Shown here in pieces: positions 44,475-56,159 of a stretch of DNA of 64,000 nt (positions are counted from its first letter, which is position 1; every line of letters starts with the position of its first letter). The position numbers and the translations under genes are program-made. Under the pieces are notes generated by a model, which was not told where the DNA came from, did no database searches, and saw nothing but the letters and a program-made list of their open reading frames with translations. This DNA comes from Candidatus Moanabacter tarae (GTDB lineage Bacteria; Verrucomicrobiota; Verrucomicrobiia; Opitutales; UBA2987): positions 924,211-988,210 of the forward strand of contig CP029803.1 in NCBI GenBank assembly GCA_003226295.1. Reading direction: 5' to 3'.

Positions 44475-45467
44475 TCAATCACCCCTAACCACATTGTACA
44501 GAAATCCCTTTAACTCCATAATTCCCTTTCCTGTTTTACAGGAAATAGGAAAGACAGGAATATCGCATTTAAGCAGAAAACTCTCAAGGTTTTCCCGGCT
44601 CCCACTAAGGTCCATTTTATTTGAGACGATCAGTCTAATTTTGCCACCTAATCCAGATTTAAAAAGTTCGAGTTCCTGCAGGAGGGTCTTATATTGGTCT
44701 CCTACCTTACGCCCATCAATTTGAGCCATATCAATCACCAATAGAAGTCCATGGCAGCGTTCAATATGACGCAAAAATTGATGTCCTAATCCCCTATTCA
44801 CATGAGCCCCTTCAACCAATCCAGGTATATCTGCTAAAAGGAGACGATCGAAATTTTCTTCATACTCGATCACACCAACATGTGGATTTAGAGTAGTAAA
44901 CGGGTAGGTGCCAATCTTACATTGAGCCCGAGTCAAATGATTCATAAGTGAAGACTTTCCAGCATTCGGGAACCCAATGAGCCCAATGTCGGCAATTGTC
45001 TTAAGGACTAGTCGATATCTACCTTCGGCTCCAACTTCACCCATTGTCGACCGGCGTGGAACTTGATTTATTGAGCTTTTAAAACGTATATTGCCCAATC
45101 CCCCTTTGCCGCCTTTTAAAAGATACGAACGATGTCCGTGATCAAGAAGTTCAGTCTTCGATGATTCATCTGAAATCTCTGTTGCTTCCGTCCCAGGGGG
45201 GATCCTGAGAATCCGATCGTCGCCGTTTCTTCCATTTTTATCACCACCCTGACCATTAGTTCCATTTTTCGCTATAACTTGAGAGTTGTACTTGAATTCG
45301 GACAAATCAGCTACGTTTTCATCACATTCAAGAATTATATCCCCTCCATTTCCACCGTCGCCACCGTCAGGTCCTCCTTTCGGCCGATGCCGTTCTCGTC
45401 GAAAACTAACGCATCCATCTCCTCCTTTCCCCGCACGCAGTTGAATTTCAACTTCATCCACAAACAT
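44475..45467 (-). CDS. obg: Obg family GTPase ObgE/CgtA
   Basis: The 330-residue GTPase acts in ribosome (50S) assembly and stress control. Its N-terminal glycine-rich Obg fold (residues 1-158, with CVSFRRERHRPKGGPDGGDGG) precedes a G domain with G1 GFPNAGKSSLMN near 166-177, G3 DIPGLVEGAH, and G4 SNKMDLSG. The C-terminal OCT domain is absent, which is common outside Firmicutes. It follows ahcY by 6 bp and is the last gene of the pckG-metK-ahcY-obg unit. Confidence 0.97.
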   Translation of the reverse strand: MFVDEVEIQLRAGKGGDGCVSFRRERHRPKGGPDGGDGGNGGDIILECDENVADLSEFKYNSQVIAKNGTNGQGGDKNGRNGDDRILRIPPGTEATEISDESSKTELLDHGHRSYLLKGGKGGLGNIRFKSSINQVPRRSTMGEVGAEGRYRLVLKTIADIGLIGFPNAGKSSLMNHLTRAQCKIGTYPFTTLNPHVGVIEYEENFDRLLLADIPGLVEGAHVNRGLGHQFLRHIERCHGLLLVIDMAQIDGRKVGDQYKTLLQELELFKSGLGGKIRLIVSNKMDLSGSRENLESFLLKCDIPVFPISCKTGKGIMELKGFLYNVVRGD

Positions 45468-45473
45468 TTTAAG

Positions 45474-46898
45474 CTAATATTTATAGTGCGTAGGTTTAAA
45501 CGGGCCTTCGGTTGGAACACCAATATAAGAAGCTTGATTGTCCGTTAGAATTGTTAGTTTGGCACCGATCTTTCCGAGATGTAAACGTGCTACTTCCTCA
45601 TCAAGATACTTAGGTAGGATATAGACCCCTGGGGAATATTTTTCTAAATTCTCCCAGAGATCCATCTGTGCCAAAACCTGGTTAGAGAAGGAATTCGACA
45701 TAACAAAAGACGGATGTCCAGTAGCGCAACCGAGATTTACTAGCCTGCCTTCCGCAAGCAAATAAATTGAATGACCCTCTGGAAAATGGTAACAATCAAC
45801 TTGTGGTTTGATGGTTTCCCTTAATACACCCGGTGTTTCATTCAACCGAGAGACTTGAATCTCGTTGTCGAAATGACCAATATTCGCGACGATGGCTTGA
45901 TCCTTAAATCCCATCATGTGTTCCAAAGTGATAATATCCTGGTTTCCTGTAGCGGTAACATATATATCACCCTTTCCAAGCGTCTCTTCGAGTGTTGTAA
46001 CCTGAAATCCCTCCATGGCAGCTTGAAGAGCACAGATTGGATCGACTTCTGTGACAATTACTTGAGCTCCTTGGGATCTAAGAGCTTGCGCACATCCCTT
46101 TCCTACATCCCCGTAGCCGCAAACGACGGCCAGTTTTCCCGCTATCATTACGTCAGTGGCTCTTTTGATTCCATCAATAAGAGATTCCCTACATCCGTAA
46201 AGATTATCAAATTTAGATTTTGTTACTGAATCGTTAACATTTATAGCAGGAACCAACAGGCTCCCGTTCTGCTGCATCTGGTAAAGACGATGCACCCCAG
46301 TTGTGGTTTCCTCGGACACACCCTTCCACTCTTTAACAACGCTGTGCCAATGTAATGGATTTTCTATCCTGACCCGTTTTAGAAGGTTCTTAATAACCTT
46401 TAACTCTTCATTGTCAGATGGTTCGTTAACCCAATTGCTTCCCTCCTCGTATTCGAAACCACGATGGATTAGAAGAGTCGCATCTCCCCCATCATCAACC
46501 ACAAGCATAGGACCTTTTTCATCTGGCCAAGTAAGGGCCTGGTAAGTACACCACCAGTATTCCTCAAGGGTTTCACCTTTCCAGGCAAATACTGGTGTAT
46601 CTCCAAGGGCTATTGCGGCGGCAGCGTGATCCTGCGTTGAGAAAATATTACAACTAGCCCAACGAACATCCGCCCCTAGGGCCTTTAAAGTCTCGATTAG
46701 CACAGCGGTCTGAATCGTCATGTGCAGGGACCCCATAATCCGCACTCCAGACAAAGGCTTTTGATCCGAATGCCTTTCCCGGATTGCCATGAGTCCCGGC
46801 ATCTCTTTCTCAGCAATAGAAATCTCGCTTCTTCCCCATTCTGCGAGAGAAATATCTTTTACTTTATAGTCTTGGATGAGGTCTGTGTCTGTTGTCAT
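45474..46898 (-). CDS. ahcY: Adenosylhomocysteinase
   Basis: The 474-residue tetrameric enzyme hydrolyses S-adenosylhomocysteine to adenosine and homocysteine, with bound NAD. The NAD-binding motif [13 protein letters not shown] is near 260-272, the substrate region [13 protein letters not shown] near 220-232, and the protein ends with the conserved KPTHYKY tail. It follows metK with 9 bp between; together they make and recycle S-adenosylmethionine. An RBS (AAAGGAAA) precedes the ATG. Confidence 0.98.
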   Translation of the reverse strand: MTTDTDLIQDYKVKDISLAEWGRSEISIAEKEMPGLMAIRERHSDQKPLSGVRIMGSLHMTIQTAVLIETLKALGADVRWASCNIFSTQDHAAAAIALGDTPVFAWKGETLEEYWWCTYQALTWPDEKGPMLVVDDGGDATLLIHRGFEYEEGSNWVNEPSDNEELKVIKNLLKRVRIENPLHWHSVVKEWKGVSEETTTGVHRLYQMQQNGSLLVPAINVNDSVTKSKFDNLYGCRESLIDGIKRATDVMIAGKLAVVCGYGDVGKGCAQALRSQGAQVIVTEVDPICALQAAMEGFQVTTLEETLGKGDIYVTATGNQDIITLEHMMGFKDQAIVANIGHFDNEIQVSRLNETPGVLRETIKPQVDCYHFPEGHSIYLLAEGRLVNLGCATGHPSFVMSNSFSNQVLAQMDLWENLEKYSPGVYILPKYLDEEVARLHLGKIGAKLTILTDNQASYIGVPTEGPFKPTHYKY

Positions 46899-46907
46899 TC
46901 GTTTCCT

Positions 46908-48077
46908 TTATCCAATAGCCGCCTTTTCCAATTCCTTGGCCTTAGCGATACTCTCCCAAGGCAGTCCACGTTTTGCAAAATGTCCATAATTAGTAGTCTT
47001 TCTGTAAATAGGCCTAATCAAATCCAACTGGCCAATAATATCTGCCGGTTTGAGACTGAACACTTCTGAGATCGCAGATGCAATTATTTCGTCTTTGATC
47101 ATTCCAGTTCCAAAAGTTTCGACATGAACACTTGTTGGATCGGGATGACCGATCGCGTAGGCCACCTGTATTTCAACCCTTTCAGCCAATTTTGCTGCAA
47201 CCACACATTTAGCAATCCATCGGCACATGTAAGCCGCTGAACGATCGACTTTTGAAGGGTCCTTCCCACTAAAACATCCGCCACCATGTCTTCCCCAACC
47301 TCCATAGGAATCCACGATTATTTTACGACCGGTCAAACCACTGTCACCTTCTGGACCGCCAATCACGAATCGCCCTGTTGGATTAACTAGAAACTCCGTT
47401 CTTGAATTTAGGAGTGATTCAGGGAGGACTTTGCGGATAATCTCATCGATACAGAATTTTCGTATCATCCGATGAGTAGAATCTTTACTATGCTGAGTTG
47501 ACACCACCACAGATGTGATTGCCTTGGGTCTCCCATTCTGGTATCTGACTGCCACCTGTGATTTGCAATCAGGACGAAGCCAACTGATTTTATCAATTTT
47601 CCGGACATGCGCTAGCCTCCGAGTAAGTCGATGGGCAAAGGTTATTGGTGCCGGCATTTTTTCTGGTGTTTCATTGCATGCATAACCAAACATAAGTCCT
47701 TGGTCGCCAGCCCCCTGTTCCGCCGTCAGTTTCCCCGGAGCTTTAGATGCATTTACACCTTGTGCTATATCGGCGGACTGACGAGTTAAGAGATTGGTAA
47801 TAAATACTCGATCAGCATGAAAACTGTCATCCTTATTTGTATAACCTATCTCTCGGATCGCCTTACGCACCACAGCTTCGTAGTTTACATTAGACTTTGT
47901 CGTAATCTCGCCTGCCAAGATCACGGTGTTACTTTTAACAAGTGTTTCACATGCCACACGACTTCGCCGATCATCAACCAAGCAAGCATCGAGAACGCTA
48001 TCTGAGATATAATCTGCGACTTTGTCCGGATGCCCCTCCCCTACAGATTCCGATGAAAATATAAAATTATCTGGCAT
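46908..48077 (-). CDS. metK: S-adenosylmethionine synthetase
   Basis: The 389-residue enzyme makes S-adenosylmethionine from ATP and methionine. It has the N-terminal [17 protein letters not shown] motif, [15 protein letters not shown] near 120-134, [18 protein letters not shown] near 232-249, and the [19 protein letters not shown] motif near 262-280. The start codon is 1 bp after the pckG stop, with AGAAGGAA just upstream, which suggests translational coupling. No SAM riboswitch can fit between the two genes. Confidence 0.98.
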   Translation of the reverse strand: MPDNFIFSSESVGEGHPDKVADYISDSVLDACLVDDRRSRVACETLVKSNTVILAGEITTKSNVNYEAVVRKAIREIGYTNKDDSFHADRVFITNLLTRQSADIAQGVNASKAPGKLTAEQGAGDQGLMFGYACNETPEKMPAPITFAHRLTRRLAHVRKIDKISWLRPDCKSQVAVRYQNGRPKAITSVVVSTQHSKDSTHRMIRKFCIDEIIRKVLPESLLNSRTEFLVNPTGRFVIGGPEGDSGLTGRKIIVDSYGGWGRHGGGCFSGKDPSKVDRSAAYMCRWIAKCVVAAKLAERVEIQVAYAIGHPDPTSVHVETFGTGMIKDEIIASAISEVFSLKPADIIGQLDLIRPIYRKTTNYGHFAKRGLPWESIAKAKELEKAAIG

Positions 48078-48078
48078 T

Positions 48079-49899
48079 TTATTCCTTCTCCAATCGAGAG
48101 ACTAGTTGCTCTTGTTCGGAAACCATCTCCTTTGGGAGATATTCCCCTAGTTTTGAAAAAAAATCTTGATGACGAGAAGCCTCTACACCCATCGATGAAT
48201 TTGTGATTTTCATAAGTTCATTCCATCTTTCTTCAGTGTAGTCAAGCCCCTCAAGATTCATGTCTTCGAACCTAGGTATCCAGCCAATTGGTGACTCAAG
48301 CCCCTGGGCTTTACCTGCTATCCTATCCGCAATCCATAAAAGAACTCGGATATTGTCTCCATAACCAGGCCAGAGGAATTCACCTTTTTCGTTCCTTCGA
48401 AACCAGTTAACATGGAATATTAATGGAACTGGATTAAGTCCTGATACCATATTCAACCAATGTTGGATGTAATTCCCAATATGATAACCGCAAAAAGGAA
48501 GCATAGCCATAGGATCCTGTCTCATTTCTCCAACGGATCCTTCTGCAGCCGATGTCATTTCTGATCCCATTGTTGCACCCAAATAAACTCCGTGTTTCCA
48601 ATTGAATGCCTGGCATACAAGAGGAATATCGTTCATCCTCCGCCCTCCGAAAATAAAAGCACTAATTGGTACGCCAGAGGGATCATCCCAAGCAGGATCA
48701 ATAGTCGGGCATTGAGATGCTGGAGCTGTGAAACGTGAATTTGGGTGTGCCGCAAGTCGCCCGCATTCGGGAGTCCATTCATTCCCCTTCCAATCAATCA
48801 GATGGGCAGGTGGTTCATTAGTCATCCCCTCCCACCAAACATCACCATCATCCGTGAGTGCCACATTTGTGAAAATTGAATTCTCACGAAAAGATTCCAT
48901 CGCATTGGGATTTGTCTTATAAGAGGTTGAAGGAGCGACACCAAAGAATCCCGTTTCAGGATTAATTGCATAAAGTCGGCCATCTTTCCCCTTCTTTATC
49001 CAGGCAATATCGTCACCAACGGTAGTAATTTTCCATTCAGTGAAATTATCTGGAGGAATCAACATAGAGAAATTTGTTTTACCGCAAGCGCTAGGGAAGG
49101 CAGCCGCAACATAGCTCTTCCCTCCTGCTGGAGACTCTATTCCTAAGATAAGCATATGTTCTGCAAGCCAGCCTTCATCTTTTCCCATGCAGGAAGCAAT
49201 GCGTAGGGCGAGACACTTTTTCCCTAATAGAGCGTTCCCTCCGTAACCACTACCATAAGAAAAAATCTTTCGTTCTTCAGGAAAATGAACAATGTAACGA
49301 TTGTCTAAATTGCAAGGCCAAGATGAGGAATCCTCCCCTGAAGTGATAGGGGCTCCGACTGAATGCAAACAGGGAATAAAAACCCCATCTTCTCCAAGGG
49401 CATCTAAAACCTCACCACCAATTCTCGTCATGATTCTCATGCTGACAGCAACATAAGGAGAATCCGATACTTCTACCCCAATCTGTGAAATGGGTGAAGA
49501 AATGGGGCCCATGCTGAAAGGGATTACATACATAGTGCGACCCCTCATACATCCCTGGAATAGTCTTTCTAGTGTTTTCTTCATCTGATCTGGATCCACC
49601 CAATTGTTGGTCGGACCTGCTTCAGATTTTGTTCGACTACAAACGAAAGTCCGATCTTCAACCCTGGCAACGTCGCGGGGATCCGATCGACAAAGATAAC
49701 TATTTGGTCTTGTTTCGGGATTCAGACGAATGAATGTTCCGCTTTGTACCATCTCCTCACAAAGAGTATTATACTCCTCCTGAGAACCATCGCACCAATG
49801 GATTCTTGCTGGTTGGCATTGAGTCTCCAGATCCTCAATCCATTTATTCAATGCAAAATGTTTAGTTGCGGACTCAGCCTTAGTCCTTTGAACTTCCAT
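48079..49899 (-). CDS. pckG: Phosphoenolpyruvate carboxykinase (GTP)
   Basis: The 606-residue enzyme converts oxaloacetate and GTP to phosphoenolpyruvate and CO2 at the start of gluconeogenesis. It has the family's P-loop with reactive cysteine in [16 protein letters not shown] near 270-285, a metal-binding region with [14 protein letters not shown], and [11 protein letters not shown] near 410-420. Length and motifs match the GTP-dependent, not the ATP-dependent, family. It is the first gene of the unit leading to metK, ahcY and obg, linking gluconeogenesis and one-carbon methylation genes on one transcript. Confidence 0.98.
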   Translation of the reverse strand: MEVQRTKAESATKHFALNKWIEDLETQCQPARIHWCDGSQEEYNTLCEEMVQSGTFIRLNPETRPNSYLCRSDPRDVARVEDRTFVCSRTKSEAGPTNNWVDPDQMKKTLERLFQGCMRGRTMYVIPFSMGPISSPISQIGVEVSDSPYVAVSMRIMTRIGGEVLDALGEDGVFIPCLHSVGAPITSGEDSSSWPCNLDNRYIVHFPEERKIFSYGSGYGGNALLGKKCLALRIASCMGKDEGWLAEHMLILGIESPAGGKSYVAAAFPSACGKTNFSMLIPPDNFTEWKITTVGDDIAWIKKGKDGRLYAINPETGFFGVAPSTSYKTNPNAMESFRENSIFTNVALTDDGDVWWEGMTNEPPAHLIDWKGNEWTPECGRLAAHPNSRFTAPASQCPTIDPAWDDPSGVPISAFIFGGRRMNDIPLVCQAFNWKHGVYLGATMGSEMTSAAEGSVGEMRQDPMAMLPFCGYHIGNYIQHWLNMVSGLNPVPLIFHVNWFRRNEKGEFLWPGYGDNIRVLLWIADRIAGKAQGLESPIGWIPRFEDMNLEGLDYTEERWNELMKITNSSMGVEASRHQDFFSKLGEYLPKEMVSEQEQLVSRLEKE

Positions 49900-50018
49900 T
49901 TTTATATTTTCCTTCAGGTTATATTGGAGCTGAAATTCCCGCTTTTACCTACCAGCATAAGGGATGCCCTTTTTCCTAAACATTTAATACGCGATACGAA
50001 TTTAATCGGAAGATTGCA

Positions 50019-50420
50019 ATGATTGTTGCCCACACCAAGGTGCGTGTAAGATATGCTGAAACTGACCAAATGGGAATTGTTTATCACGGTGTTTACCTAA
50101 CATGGTTTGAGGTGGGAAGAATCATTCTCCTTGATGAGATTGGTCTCCCCTATCGAGAACTAGAGAATGCGGGATATCGCCTTCCGGTACTTGAGGCCAA
50201 TCTTAAATATCTAAAACCTGCCTACTTCGATGATATAATTAAAATAGAAACTTTGATTAAAAATCGGCCTTCAGCAAGAATCAAAATTGAATACCATCTT
50301 TTCCGTAAAGATGAACTGATCTGTAGCGGATATACAGGTCATGCTTTCATAACCGACAAAGGTAGGGCGACGCGCCCACCATTAACTTTCGTTGAAAAAA
50401 CTTCCCACCATTTCAACTGA
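50019..50420 (+). CDS. Acyl-CoA thioesterase, YbgC/4-hydroxybenzoyl-CoA thioesterase family
   Basis: This 133-residue hotdog-fold protein has the family motif RYAETDQMGIVYHGVYLTWF at about 11-30, with the catalytic aspartate in TDQMG and the conserved histidine in YHGVY. The later LKYLKPAYFDD motif is also typical. It hydrolyses short-chain acyl-CoA thioesters. In many bacteria YbgC sits with tol-pal, but here pal is 9 kb away. It is divergent from pckG. Confidence 0.9.
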   Translation: MIVAHTKVRVRYAETDQMGIVYHGVYLTWFEVGRIILLDEIGLPYRELENAGYRLPVLEANLKYLKPAYFDDIIKIETLIKNRPSARIKIEYHLFRKDELICSGYTGHAFITDKGRATRPPLTFVEKTSHHFN

Positions 50421-50536
50421 CTGCGAATTGGAGTTTAAAATTCTAAAACCACAACATATATTAATTAGGTAAAACATTATCTCCCCTGAATTTCAGCAGC
50501 AATGATTCCATTAATTTTTGATGTTGAGATACAACA

Positions 50537-51073
50537 TTAAGATTTTATCTGGTCAGAATAAACCTCGGAAACACAAGCTGCAACTTCTTGAATGTCAAGG
50601 TCATCTGTAGATATTTTGACATTGAAACTCCCATATGCATCCTCCCGCTCCAATATTAGGTTTTTGATTCGGTTTTCTGGGTCCGAAGTATTCAGAAGTG
50701 GCCGGGTTTGATTATTCGAAGTGCGCTGAAGGATCGTCTCAACCGATGCATAAAGACACACAACAACACCCTTCCGAATCAGGAGTTCAGGCAATTCCGA
50801 TTGGGTAATCATTCCACCTCCACAAGCTACCACACACCCCGAATTCGGATGCCCTTCAACAATAAAATCGCGTTCTAACTTACGGAACGTAGCTTCACCT
50901 GATTTCTCAAATATTTGTGAAATTGTCCGCCCAACTGAGTTTTCAATTTCGCGATCCGAATCTATGAAAATCATTCCCAAGCAATCTGCTACCAACCGAC
51001 CGACTGACGATTTACCTGTCCCCATAAAGCCAACAATATAAAGATTCGGCCGTTCTTTTTTCTTTGAGCACAT
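50537..51073 (-). CDS. aroK: Shikimate kinase
   Basis: The 178-residue P-loop kinase phosphorylates shikimate in aromatic amino-acid synthesis. The Walker A GFMGTGKSSVGR (about 16-27), the shikimate-binding DSDREIE near 38-44, and the CGGGMI motif near 84-89 are all present, as is the lid-region R in NQTRPLL. Length and motif order are normal. It is flanked by genes on the opposite strand, so it is probably monocistronic. Confidence 0.95.
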   Translation of the reverse strand: MCSKKKERPNLYIVGFMGTGKSSVGRLVADCLGMIFIDSDREIENSVGRTISQIFEKSGEATFRKLERDFIVEGHPNSGCVVACGGGMITQSELPELLIRKGVVVCLYASVETILQRTSNNQTRPLLNTSDPENRIKNLILEREDAYGSFNVKISTDDLDIQEVAACVSEVYSDQIKS

Positions 51074-51153
51074 GGTAATAGATTAAGTTCAGAGTTTGGA
51101 GATTTCTCCCGTATTCACTTGCTGTTGTTTCCAATTATGCCGACGATAGAAGA

Positions 51154-51597
51154 ATGAAGAACGACACAGTGGAGGCTACCATTAAAGCTGTAGTTCCAGT
51201 TCCTAATGGATATGCTATATTTCTCGGTCCTAGGGAAAAGACTATAATGATCCATGTGGATCTTTTTATTGGGAACGCAATCACTATGGCAATTAATGAG
51301 GAAAAAAAAGAGAGACCACTAACTCACGACCTTATTGTTAGTATGTTTCAGGGACTCGGAATCGAACTTGAACGTATTGTTATTTCTGAAATGAGTAACG
51401 ATACCTTCTTTGCTCGTATCATTTTGCGGATGGAAAACGAATTGGGCTGCAAATTTCTAGAAATCGATGCCCGTCCAAGCGATTCTCTAGTGCTAGCCCT
51501 ACAACGAAAACGACCGATTCTTGTAGCGAAAAATGTGTTGGATGGAACTGAGGACATGACTCAAATTCTAGAGAAAATTTCCAAGCAGGACGGCTAA
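51154..51597 (+). CDS. Bifunctional nuclease (DUF151) domain protein
   Basis: The 147-residue protein matches the BFN/DUF151 domain family. The hallmark EIDARPSDSLVLALQ is near 108-122, preceded by FFARIILRMENE, and an N-terminal strand region with NGYAIFLGPREKTIMIHVD. Proteins of this family have been described with RNase and DNase activity and are often fused to UVR domains; no UVR motif is present here. It is divergent from aroK and convergent with uvrA. Confidence 0.9.
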   Translation: MKNDTVEATIKAVVPVPNGYAIFLGPREKTIMIHVDLFIGNAITMAINEEKKERPLTHDLIVSMFQGLGIELERIVISEMSNDTFFARIILRMENELGCKFLEIDARPSDSLVLALQRKRPILVAKNVLDGTEDMTQILEKISKQDG

Positions 51598-51682
51598 AAG
51601 CATTTTACTATCTGGATAAACAACCCGAACTAATCGACTTAAGTCAATTTTTCCAACGAATATAAAAGACAACTGAAACGGT

Positions 51683-54544
51683 TTATTCTCTTAAAAACCT
51701 TCGAAGGTAAGTCGCAGTGTATGATTCTACTGTTGTGGCAAATTCGCTCCGGGTTCCAGAATAGAGTAATTGGCCTCCCTTCTCTCCGCCCTCTGGACCT
51801 AAATCTACAACCCAATCTGCTACATTGATTACATCTTGAAGGTGTTCAATTATGATAATTGTGTTCCCTGCGTCGCGTAGTCTGAAAAGCAAGTCCATTA
51901 ATTTCTGTACATCTGCCCAATGAAGTCCAGAGGTCGGTTCATCAAGCAAGTAAAGAGTGTCCCCTTGCTGGCGCTTACTCAACTCGAGCGCTAATTTTAT
52001 CCGTTGAGCTTCACCACCCGAAAGTGTATTGGAGGATTGGCCTAGACGCAAATATCCCAAGCCAACTTCCTCCAAAGTTTTTAACTTTTCCATAATCCGA
52101 GGTTGTCTGCTAAACAGCTCAAGAGAATCTGAGACCGTTAACTCCAGAACATCTGCAATGTTGTATCCCTTGAATCTCACATCCAAAGTTTCACGGTTAT
52201 AACGGTTTCCCAGACAACTTGGGCATTCGGTGTAAACATCCGAAAGAAACTGCATGTCGAGACGAATCATCCCGTCTCCTCGGCAACGCTCACATCGGCC
52301 ACCCATAACATTGAAACTAAATCGTTTGGGTTTGTAACCTCTTATTTTTGAAAGGGGGCAAAGGGAAAATAAATTTCTAAGCAGGTCGAAAAGTTTTACA
52401 TATGTGGCAGGATTCGATCTGGGACTTTTACCTATGGCTGATTGGTCAATTCTGATTACTCTCTTGAAATTATCAAACCCATCAATTCTTCCATATGCAC
52501 CAGGAACGACTCGAGATCTATTTAATCTCAAGGCAGCTGATTTGGCTAAAATATCGTTAACTAGAGAACTTTTCCCAGACCCTGAAACTCCGGTTACACA
52601 GGAGACCAATCCGACAGGAAACTTGACGTCAAATCCCTTGAGATTATGACAACGTGCACCATATATGCGAAGCCAACGATCTGATGGAGATAAATCATCA
52701 GCATTCTTATAGACTGCTGAACGACCACTCAGGTACTTCCCCGTCAGAGATTGCTTTGATTTTTCTGCCTCCTTAGGAGTTCCTTGGAAAACTAATTGAC
52801 CACCTGACCTTCCAGCACCTGGTCCCAATTCAATCAGATGATCAGCAGCGCGAATTGTTTCTTCATCGTGTTCCACAACAATCACGACATTACCCCTTTC
52901 CTGAAGATCCCGTAGGTTAATTAGCAACTTAGCGTTATCATGGGGATGCAAACCTATAGTAGGTTCATCAAGAACGTAAACTACCCCAACCAAACCCATT
53001 CCAAGTTGAGTCGCAAGTCGTACCCTTTGGGCCTCACCACCGCTTAATGTGGAATAGGGTCGATCTAGAGAAAGGTATCCAAGGCCTACTTCCTCTAGGA
53101 AACGCAAGCGTTGATCCAACCCAATCACTGCTTCTGAAAGCTTTTCTGCCACTCCAACCGTATTTTGGAAGTCGCGAACTAGACGCAACCCATTCGCAAT
53201 CGTGCATTTCATGAAATTAGGGAAGCTGGTTCCGTTCAAGAAAACCGAACGGCTTAAATCATTTAACCGTTCCCCATTGCACGTCGGACACTGGCTAGAA
53301 ACCTGATACGATAGAAGACGCGCTTTGAGCCCTTCGCTAGAGGTCTTACCTCTGATTTCGTCTAATTCTGCGACGACTCCTTTAAATGGCACCATCTCAG
53401 ATTTCCGATTCCCTCCCCTTAGCTTAAAACTGAAAAGTCTACTTCCGGTTCCGTGAAGTATTTGGTTGCGAATCTCGTTATCCAGGTTTTTCCAAGGAAC
53501 TTCCGGATCAAATGGAAGTTGCTCAGCCAATTGTTTCAAGAGGGCATTATTTCGAATAACCATTCTTTTTGATCCAAATCGAAATGGTTTAATAGCCCCC
53601 TTTTTTACGCTCTTTTCAGGATCTGGAACCAATAGCGAATCAGAAAATTGACGAGTCTCTCCCATTCCACCACAGGTAATACAAGCGCCCTCTGGACGAT
53701 TGTATGAAAATGACTTGGGTAAGATCGGTTCGTAAACCCGACTACACTCAACGCAGGCAAGATCCTGGCTCAAAACAAATTCACATTGATCCAGATCCCC
53801 ACTACTCTCTACAACGATAACTGCTTGGTTGTTTCCTTCTCGAAAAGCAAGTTCCAAGGAATCAGCAACACGGCTACGTTGATCCGTCCTCAAGACAATC
53901 CGGTCGATTACAATCTCTACAGGTATTTCTAAAGGCGAGTACTCTATTAAACCTTTGTTATCTAGATTTTTGATTTCACCTCCAATCCGTACCCTCTGAA
54001 AACCTCGTTGTTGTAATCTCGGCAACTCTTCGCGAAGAACAGCTGCTTTTGCTTCCAAATAAGGAGCTAAAAGCATTATTCTGCTGCCCTCTGCCTCCTT
54101 GAATATCCTATCGATACATTGATCAAGTGACCGTCGTTCAATAACACCACCATCTAATGGACACTTAACCGTTCCCCCGATAGCCCAAAGGAGACTAGCG
54201 TAGTCGCTAATTTCCGTTGCTGTAGCTACAGTACTACGAGGATTAACCCCTGTCCCCGTTCTCTGCTCAATGGCTATTACGGGAGAAAGCCCATGTATAA
54301 AATCCACATCAGGATTTTTTACTTGCTCTAGAACTTGACGTGCCTTTGTAGAGAGACTGTCAATGTATTTACGATATCCTTCCGCATAAACAGTGTCAAA
54401 AGCAAGGGATGATTTCCCTGAACCACTAACTCCAGTAATCGCTATAAAGCTGTCTCTTGGAATACGCAATTCAATGTTGGCAAGATTGTGCTCGCGTGCA
54501 CCCTTTATGTGAATGAATTTAGACTCTCCTTTCTCAGCACTCAT
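51683..54544 (-). CDS. uvrA: Excinuclease ABC subunit A
   Basis: The 953-residue DNA damage-recognition ATPase of nucleotide excision repair has two ABC domains. Walker A motifs are [10 protein letters not shown] near the N-terminus and again near 655. Signature motifs TLSGGEAQR occur twice. Zinc modules are visible as [14 protein letters not shown] with the following CITCGG, and as CERCRGDG with CPSCLG. I choose ATG 54544; an in-frame TTG at 54556 would add four residues. uvrB and uvrC are not in the window. It is divergent from the glutaredoxin gene. Confidence 0.98.
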   Translation of the reverse strand: MSAEKGESKFIHIKGAREHNLANIELRIPRDSFIAITGVSGSGKSSLAFDTVYAEGYRKYIDSLSTKARQVLEQVKNPDVDFIHGLSPVIAIEQRTGTGVNPRSTVATATEISDYASLLWAIGGTVKCPLDGGVIERRSLDQCIDRIFKEAEGSRIMLLAPYLEAKAAVLREELPRLQQRGFQRVRIGGEIKNLDNKGLIEYSPLEIPVEIVIDRIVLRTDQRSRVADSLELAFREGNNQAVIVVESSGDLDQCEFVLSQDLACVECSRVYEPILPKSFSYNRPEGACITCGGMGETRQFSDSLLVPDPEKSVKKGAIKPFRFGSKRMVIRNNALLKQLAEQLPFDPEVPWKNLDNEIRNQILHGTGSRLFSFKLRGGNRKSEMVPFKGVVAELDEIRGKTSSEGLKARLLSYQVSSQCPTCNGERLNDLSRSVFLNGTSFPNFMKCTIANGLRLVRDFQNTVGVAEKLSEAVIGLDQRLRFLEEVGLGYLSLDRPYSTLSGGEAQRVRLATQLGMGLVGVVYVLDEPTIGLHPHDNAKLLINLRDLQERGNVVIVVEHDEETIRAADHLIELGPGAGRSGGQLVFQGTPKEAEKSKQSLTGKYLSGRSAVYKNADDLSPSDRWLRIYGARCHNLKGFDVKFPVGLVSCVTGVSGSGKSSLVNDILAKSAALRLNRSRVVPGAYGRIDGFDNFKRVIRIDQSAIGKSPRSNPATYVKLFDLLRNLFSLCPLSKIRGYKPKRFSFNVMGGRCERCRGDGMIRLDMQFLSDVYTECPSCLGNRYNRETLDVRFKGYNIADVLELTVSDSLELFSRQPRIMEKLKTLEEVGLGYLRLGQSSNTLSGGEAQRIKLALELSKRQQGDTLYLLDEPTSGLHWADVQKLMDLLFRLRDAGNTIIIIEHLQDVINVADWVVDLGPEGGEKGGQLLYSGTRSEFATTVESYTATYLRRFLRE

Positions 54545-54586
54545 TATTGGTCGCAAAGATAAATCACTTCATCGTTGAGTTTCAGT

Positions 54587-54877
54587 ATGAATGAATCAAA
54601 ACCCAAGCTATACGTCAAACAGGGCTGCCCATGGTGCAGTCAGGCAATTCGATTCCTGCAAGATAAAGCTATCGATGTAGATCTGCGTGACGTAAACAAA
54701 AGTTCCACTGATTTCCAGCGGTTGATCGAGATCAGTGGTCAAACACTTACTCCGACACTTGAATTCGAAGAATTTATGGTTGTCGACTTTAGTGTGCCAG
54801 AATTTATTAGGGCCATCAACGAAAGACCCGACGTGAAGCGAAAACTCGGGATAGGCCCAAACTTTGATCAAACCTAA
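54587..54877 (+). CDS. Glutaredoxin-like protein
   Basis: A 96-residue thioredoxin-fold protein with the dithiol active-site motif CPWC at residues 14-17 (GCPWCSQAI) and the family's TLTPTLEFEEF segment holding the cis-proline near 60. The C-terminal extension (KRKLGIGPNF) is longer than in classical glutaredoxin. It probably reduces disulfides. I use ATG 54587; a TTG 12 bp upstream is in frame. It is divergent from uvrA. Confidence 0.9.
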   Translation: MNESKPKLYVKQGCPWCSQAIRFLQDKAIDVDLRDVNKSSTDFQRLIEISGQTLTPTLEFEEFMVVDFSVPEFIRAINERPDVKRKLGIGPNFDQT

Positions 54878-54950
54878 CAACAAAAAAGAAATAGGATTGT
54901 TTGATATAAGCGATAGCCAAAACAGAATGGATCACTCCAAACAGTATAGC

Positions 54951-56159
54951 CTACATTTGATCAACAATTGTCCTGGCAAATTCGGAACACTTAACCTCTT
55001 TCGCACTTTCCCTAAGTCGGGCAAGATCATAGGTCACAGTACCTTCACTAATGGTATTCTCAAGTCCCTTTATGATCAGATCTGCCGCTTCGTGCCAACC
55101 GAGGTATCGAAACATCATCTCTCCAGATAAAATAAGTGAACCAGGATTTACCTTATCTTGCCCTGAATACTTTGGTGCAGTGCCATGAGTGGCTTCAAAA
55201 ATCGCATGCCCAGTATCATAGTTAATGTTTGCTCCTGGAGCCATTCCAATACCTCCAACTTCCGCCGCTAGTGCGTCGGATATGTAGTCCCCATTAAGAT
55301 TCAGAGTAGCAATTACATCATACTCCGATGGTCGCGTCAAAATTTGCTGAAGAAATGCATCAGCAATAACATCCTTAACAATGAGACCATTCGGTAGTTG
55401 GAGCCAAGGACCACCGTCAATTTCCTGAGCCCCAAATTCCCGTTTCACAAGATCATACCCCCAGTCACGGAAAGCTCCTTCCGTAGATTTCATGATATTC
55501 CCCTTGTGAACTAAGGTCACGCTGTCGCGATTCTGTTGCAGCGCGTATTGTACCGCTGATCGAACAAATCTAGAAGTTCCCTCAATCGAAACTGGCTTTA
55601 ATCCAATTCCTACTGACGATGGGAATCTAATCTTGCGAAACTTCTCAGGGAATCTTTCCAAAAGAAACTTCTTCAATATCTCAATGTCTTCGCCTCCTTC
55701 TTCAAATTCTATACCGGCATAGATATCCTCAGTGTTTTCTCGGAAAATGACCATGTCGACTAATTCAGGCATTTTAAGAGGGCTTTCAACACCTCGGAAA
55801 TACCGTACTGGTCTTAGACAAACAAAAAGGTCAAGTTCTTGCCGAAGAGCTACATTTAACGAACGAATACCTCCTCCAACGGGTGTAGTAAGAGGACCTT
55901 TTATACCGACTCGATATTTCTTAAAATCAGACAGACTTTCTTCTGGTAGCCAGGTGTTGAACAAGTCAAAAGCCTTCTGCCCAGCGTAGACTTCTTTCCA
56001 TTCGATAACTCGGCTTTGACCGTAGGCTTTAGATACCGCACCTTCGAATACTTCCCTAGCTGCAGACCAAATATCCGGCCCGATTCCGTCTCCTTCAATA
56101 AAGGGAATTATCGGTTGATCAGGGACCTTTAGCTTTCCATTTGAGAATTCGATTTCCAT
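54951..56159 (-). CDS. icd: Isocitrate dehydrogenase (NADP)
   Basis: The 402-residue enzyme converts isocitrate to 2-oxoglutarate in the TCA cycle. The substrate-binding serine S100 in [12 protein letters not shown] corresponds to the serine phosphorylated by AceK in E. coli. The metal-binding [10 protein letters not shown] and [14 protein letters not shown] segments are in place, and [17 protein letters not shown] carries the lysine-tyrosine pair of NADP specificity. Length is typical of the bacterial homodimeric type. It lies downstream of the histone-like gene with hairpins between. Confidence 0.97.
   Translation of the reverse strand: MEIEFSNGKLKVPDQPIIPFIEGDGIGPDIWSAAREVFEGAVSKAYGQSRVIEWKEVYAGQKAFDLFNTWLPEESLSDFKKYRVGIKGPLTTPVGGGIRSLNVALRQELDLFVCLRPVRYFRGVESPLKMPELVDMVIFRENTEDIYAGIEFEEGGEDIEILKKFLLERFPEKFRKIRFPSSVGIGLKPVSIEGTSRFVRSAVQYALQQNRDSVTLVHKGNIMKSTEGAFRDWGYDLVKREFGAQEIDGGPWLQLPNGLIVKDVIADAFLQQILTRPSEYDVIATLNLNGDYISDALAAEVGGIGMAPGANINYDTGHAIFEATHGTAPKYSGQDKVNPGSLILSGEMMFRYLGWHEAADLIIKGLENTISEGTVTYDLARLRESAKEVKCSEFARTIVDQM

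Noticed and set aside
47943-47958. parS-like 16-mer in metK (three mismatches to TGTTTCACGTGAAACA)
   Set aside because: It loses the palindromic right half, lies in conserved coding sequence and is single, so chance is the simpler reading.
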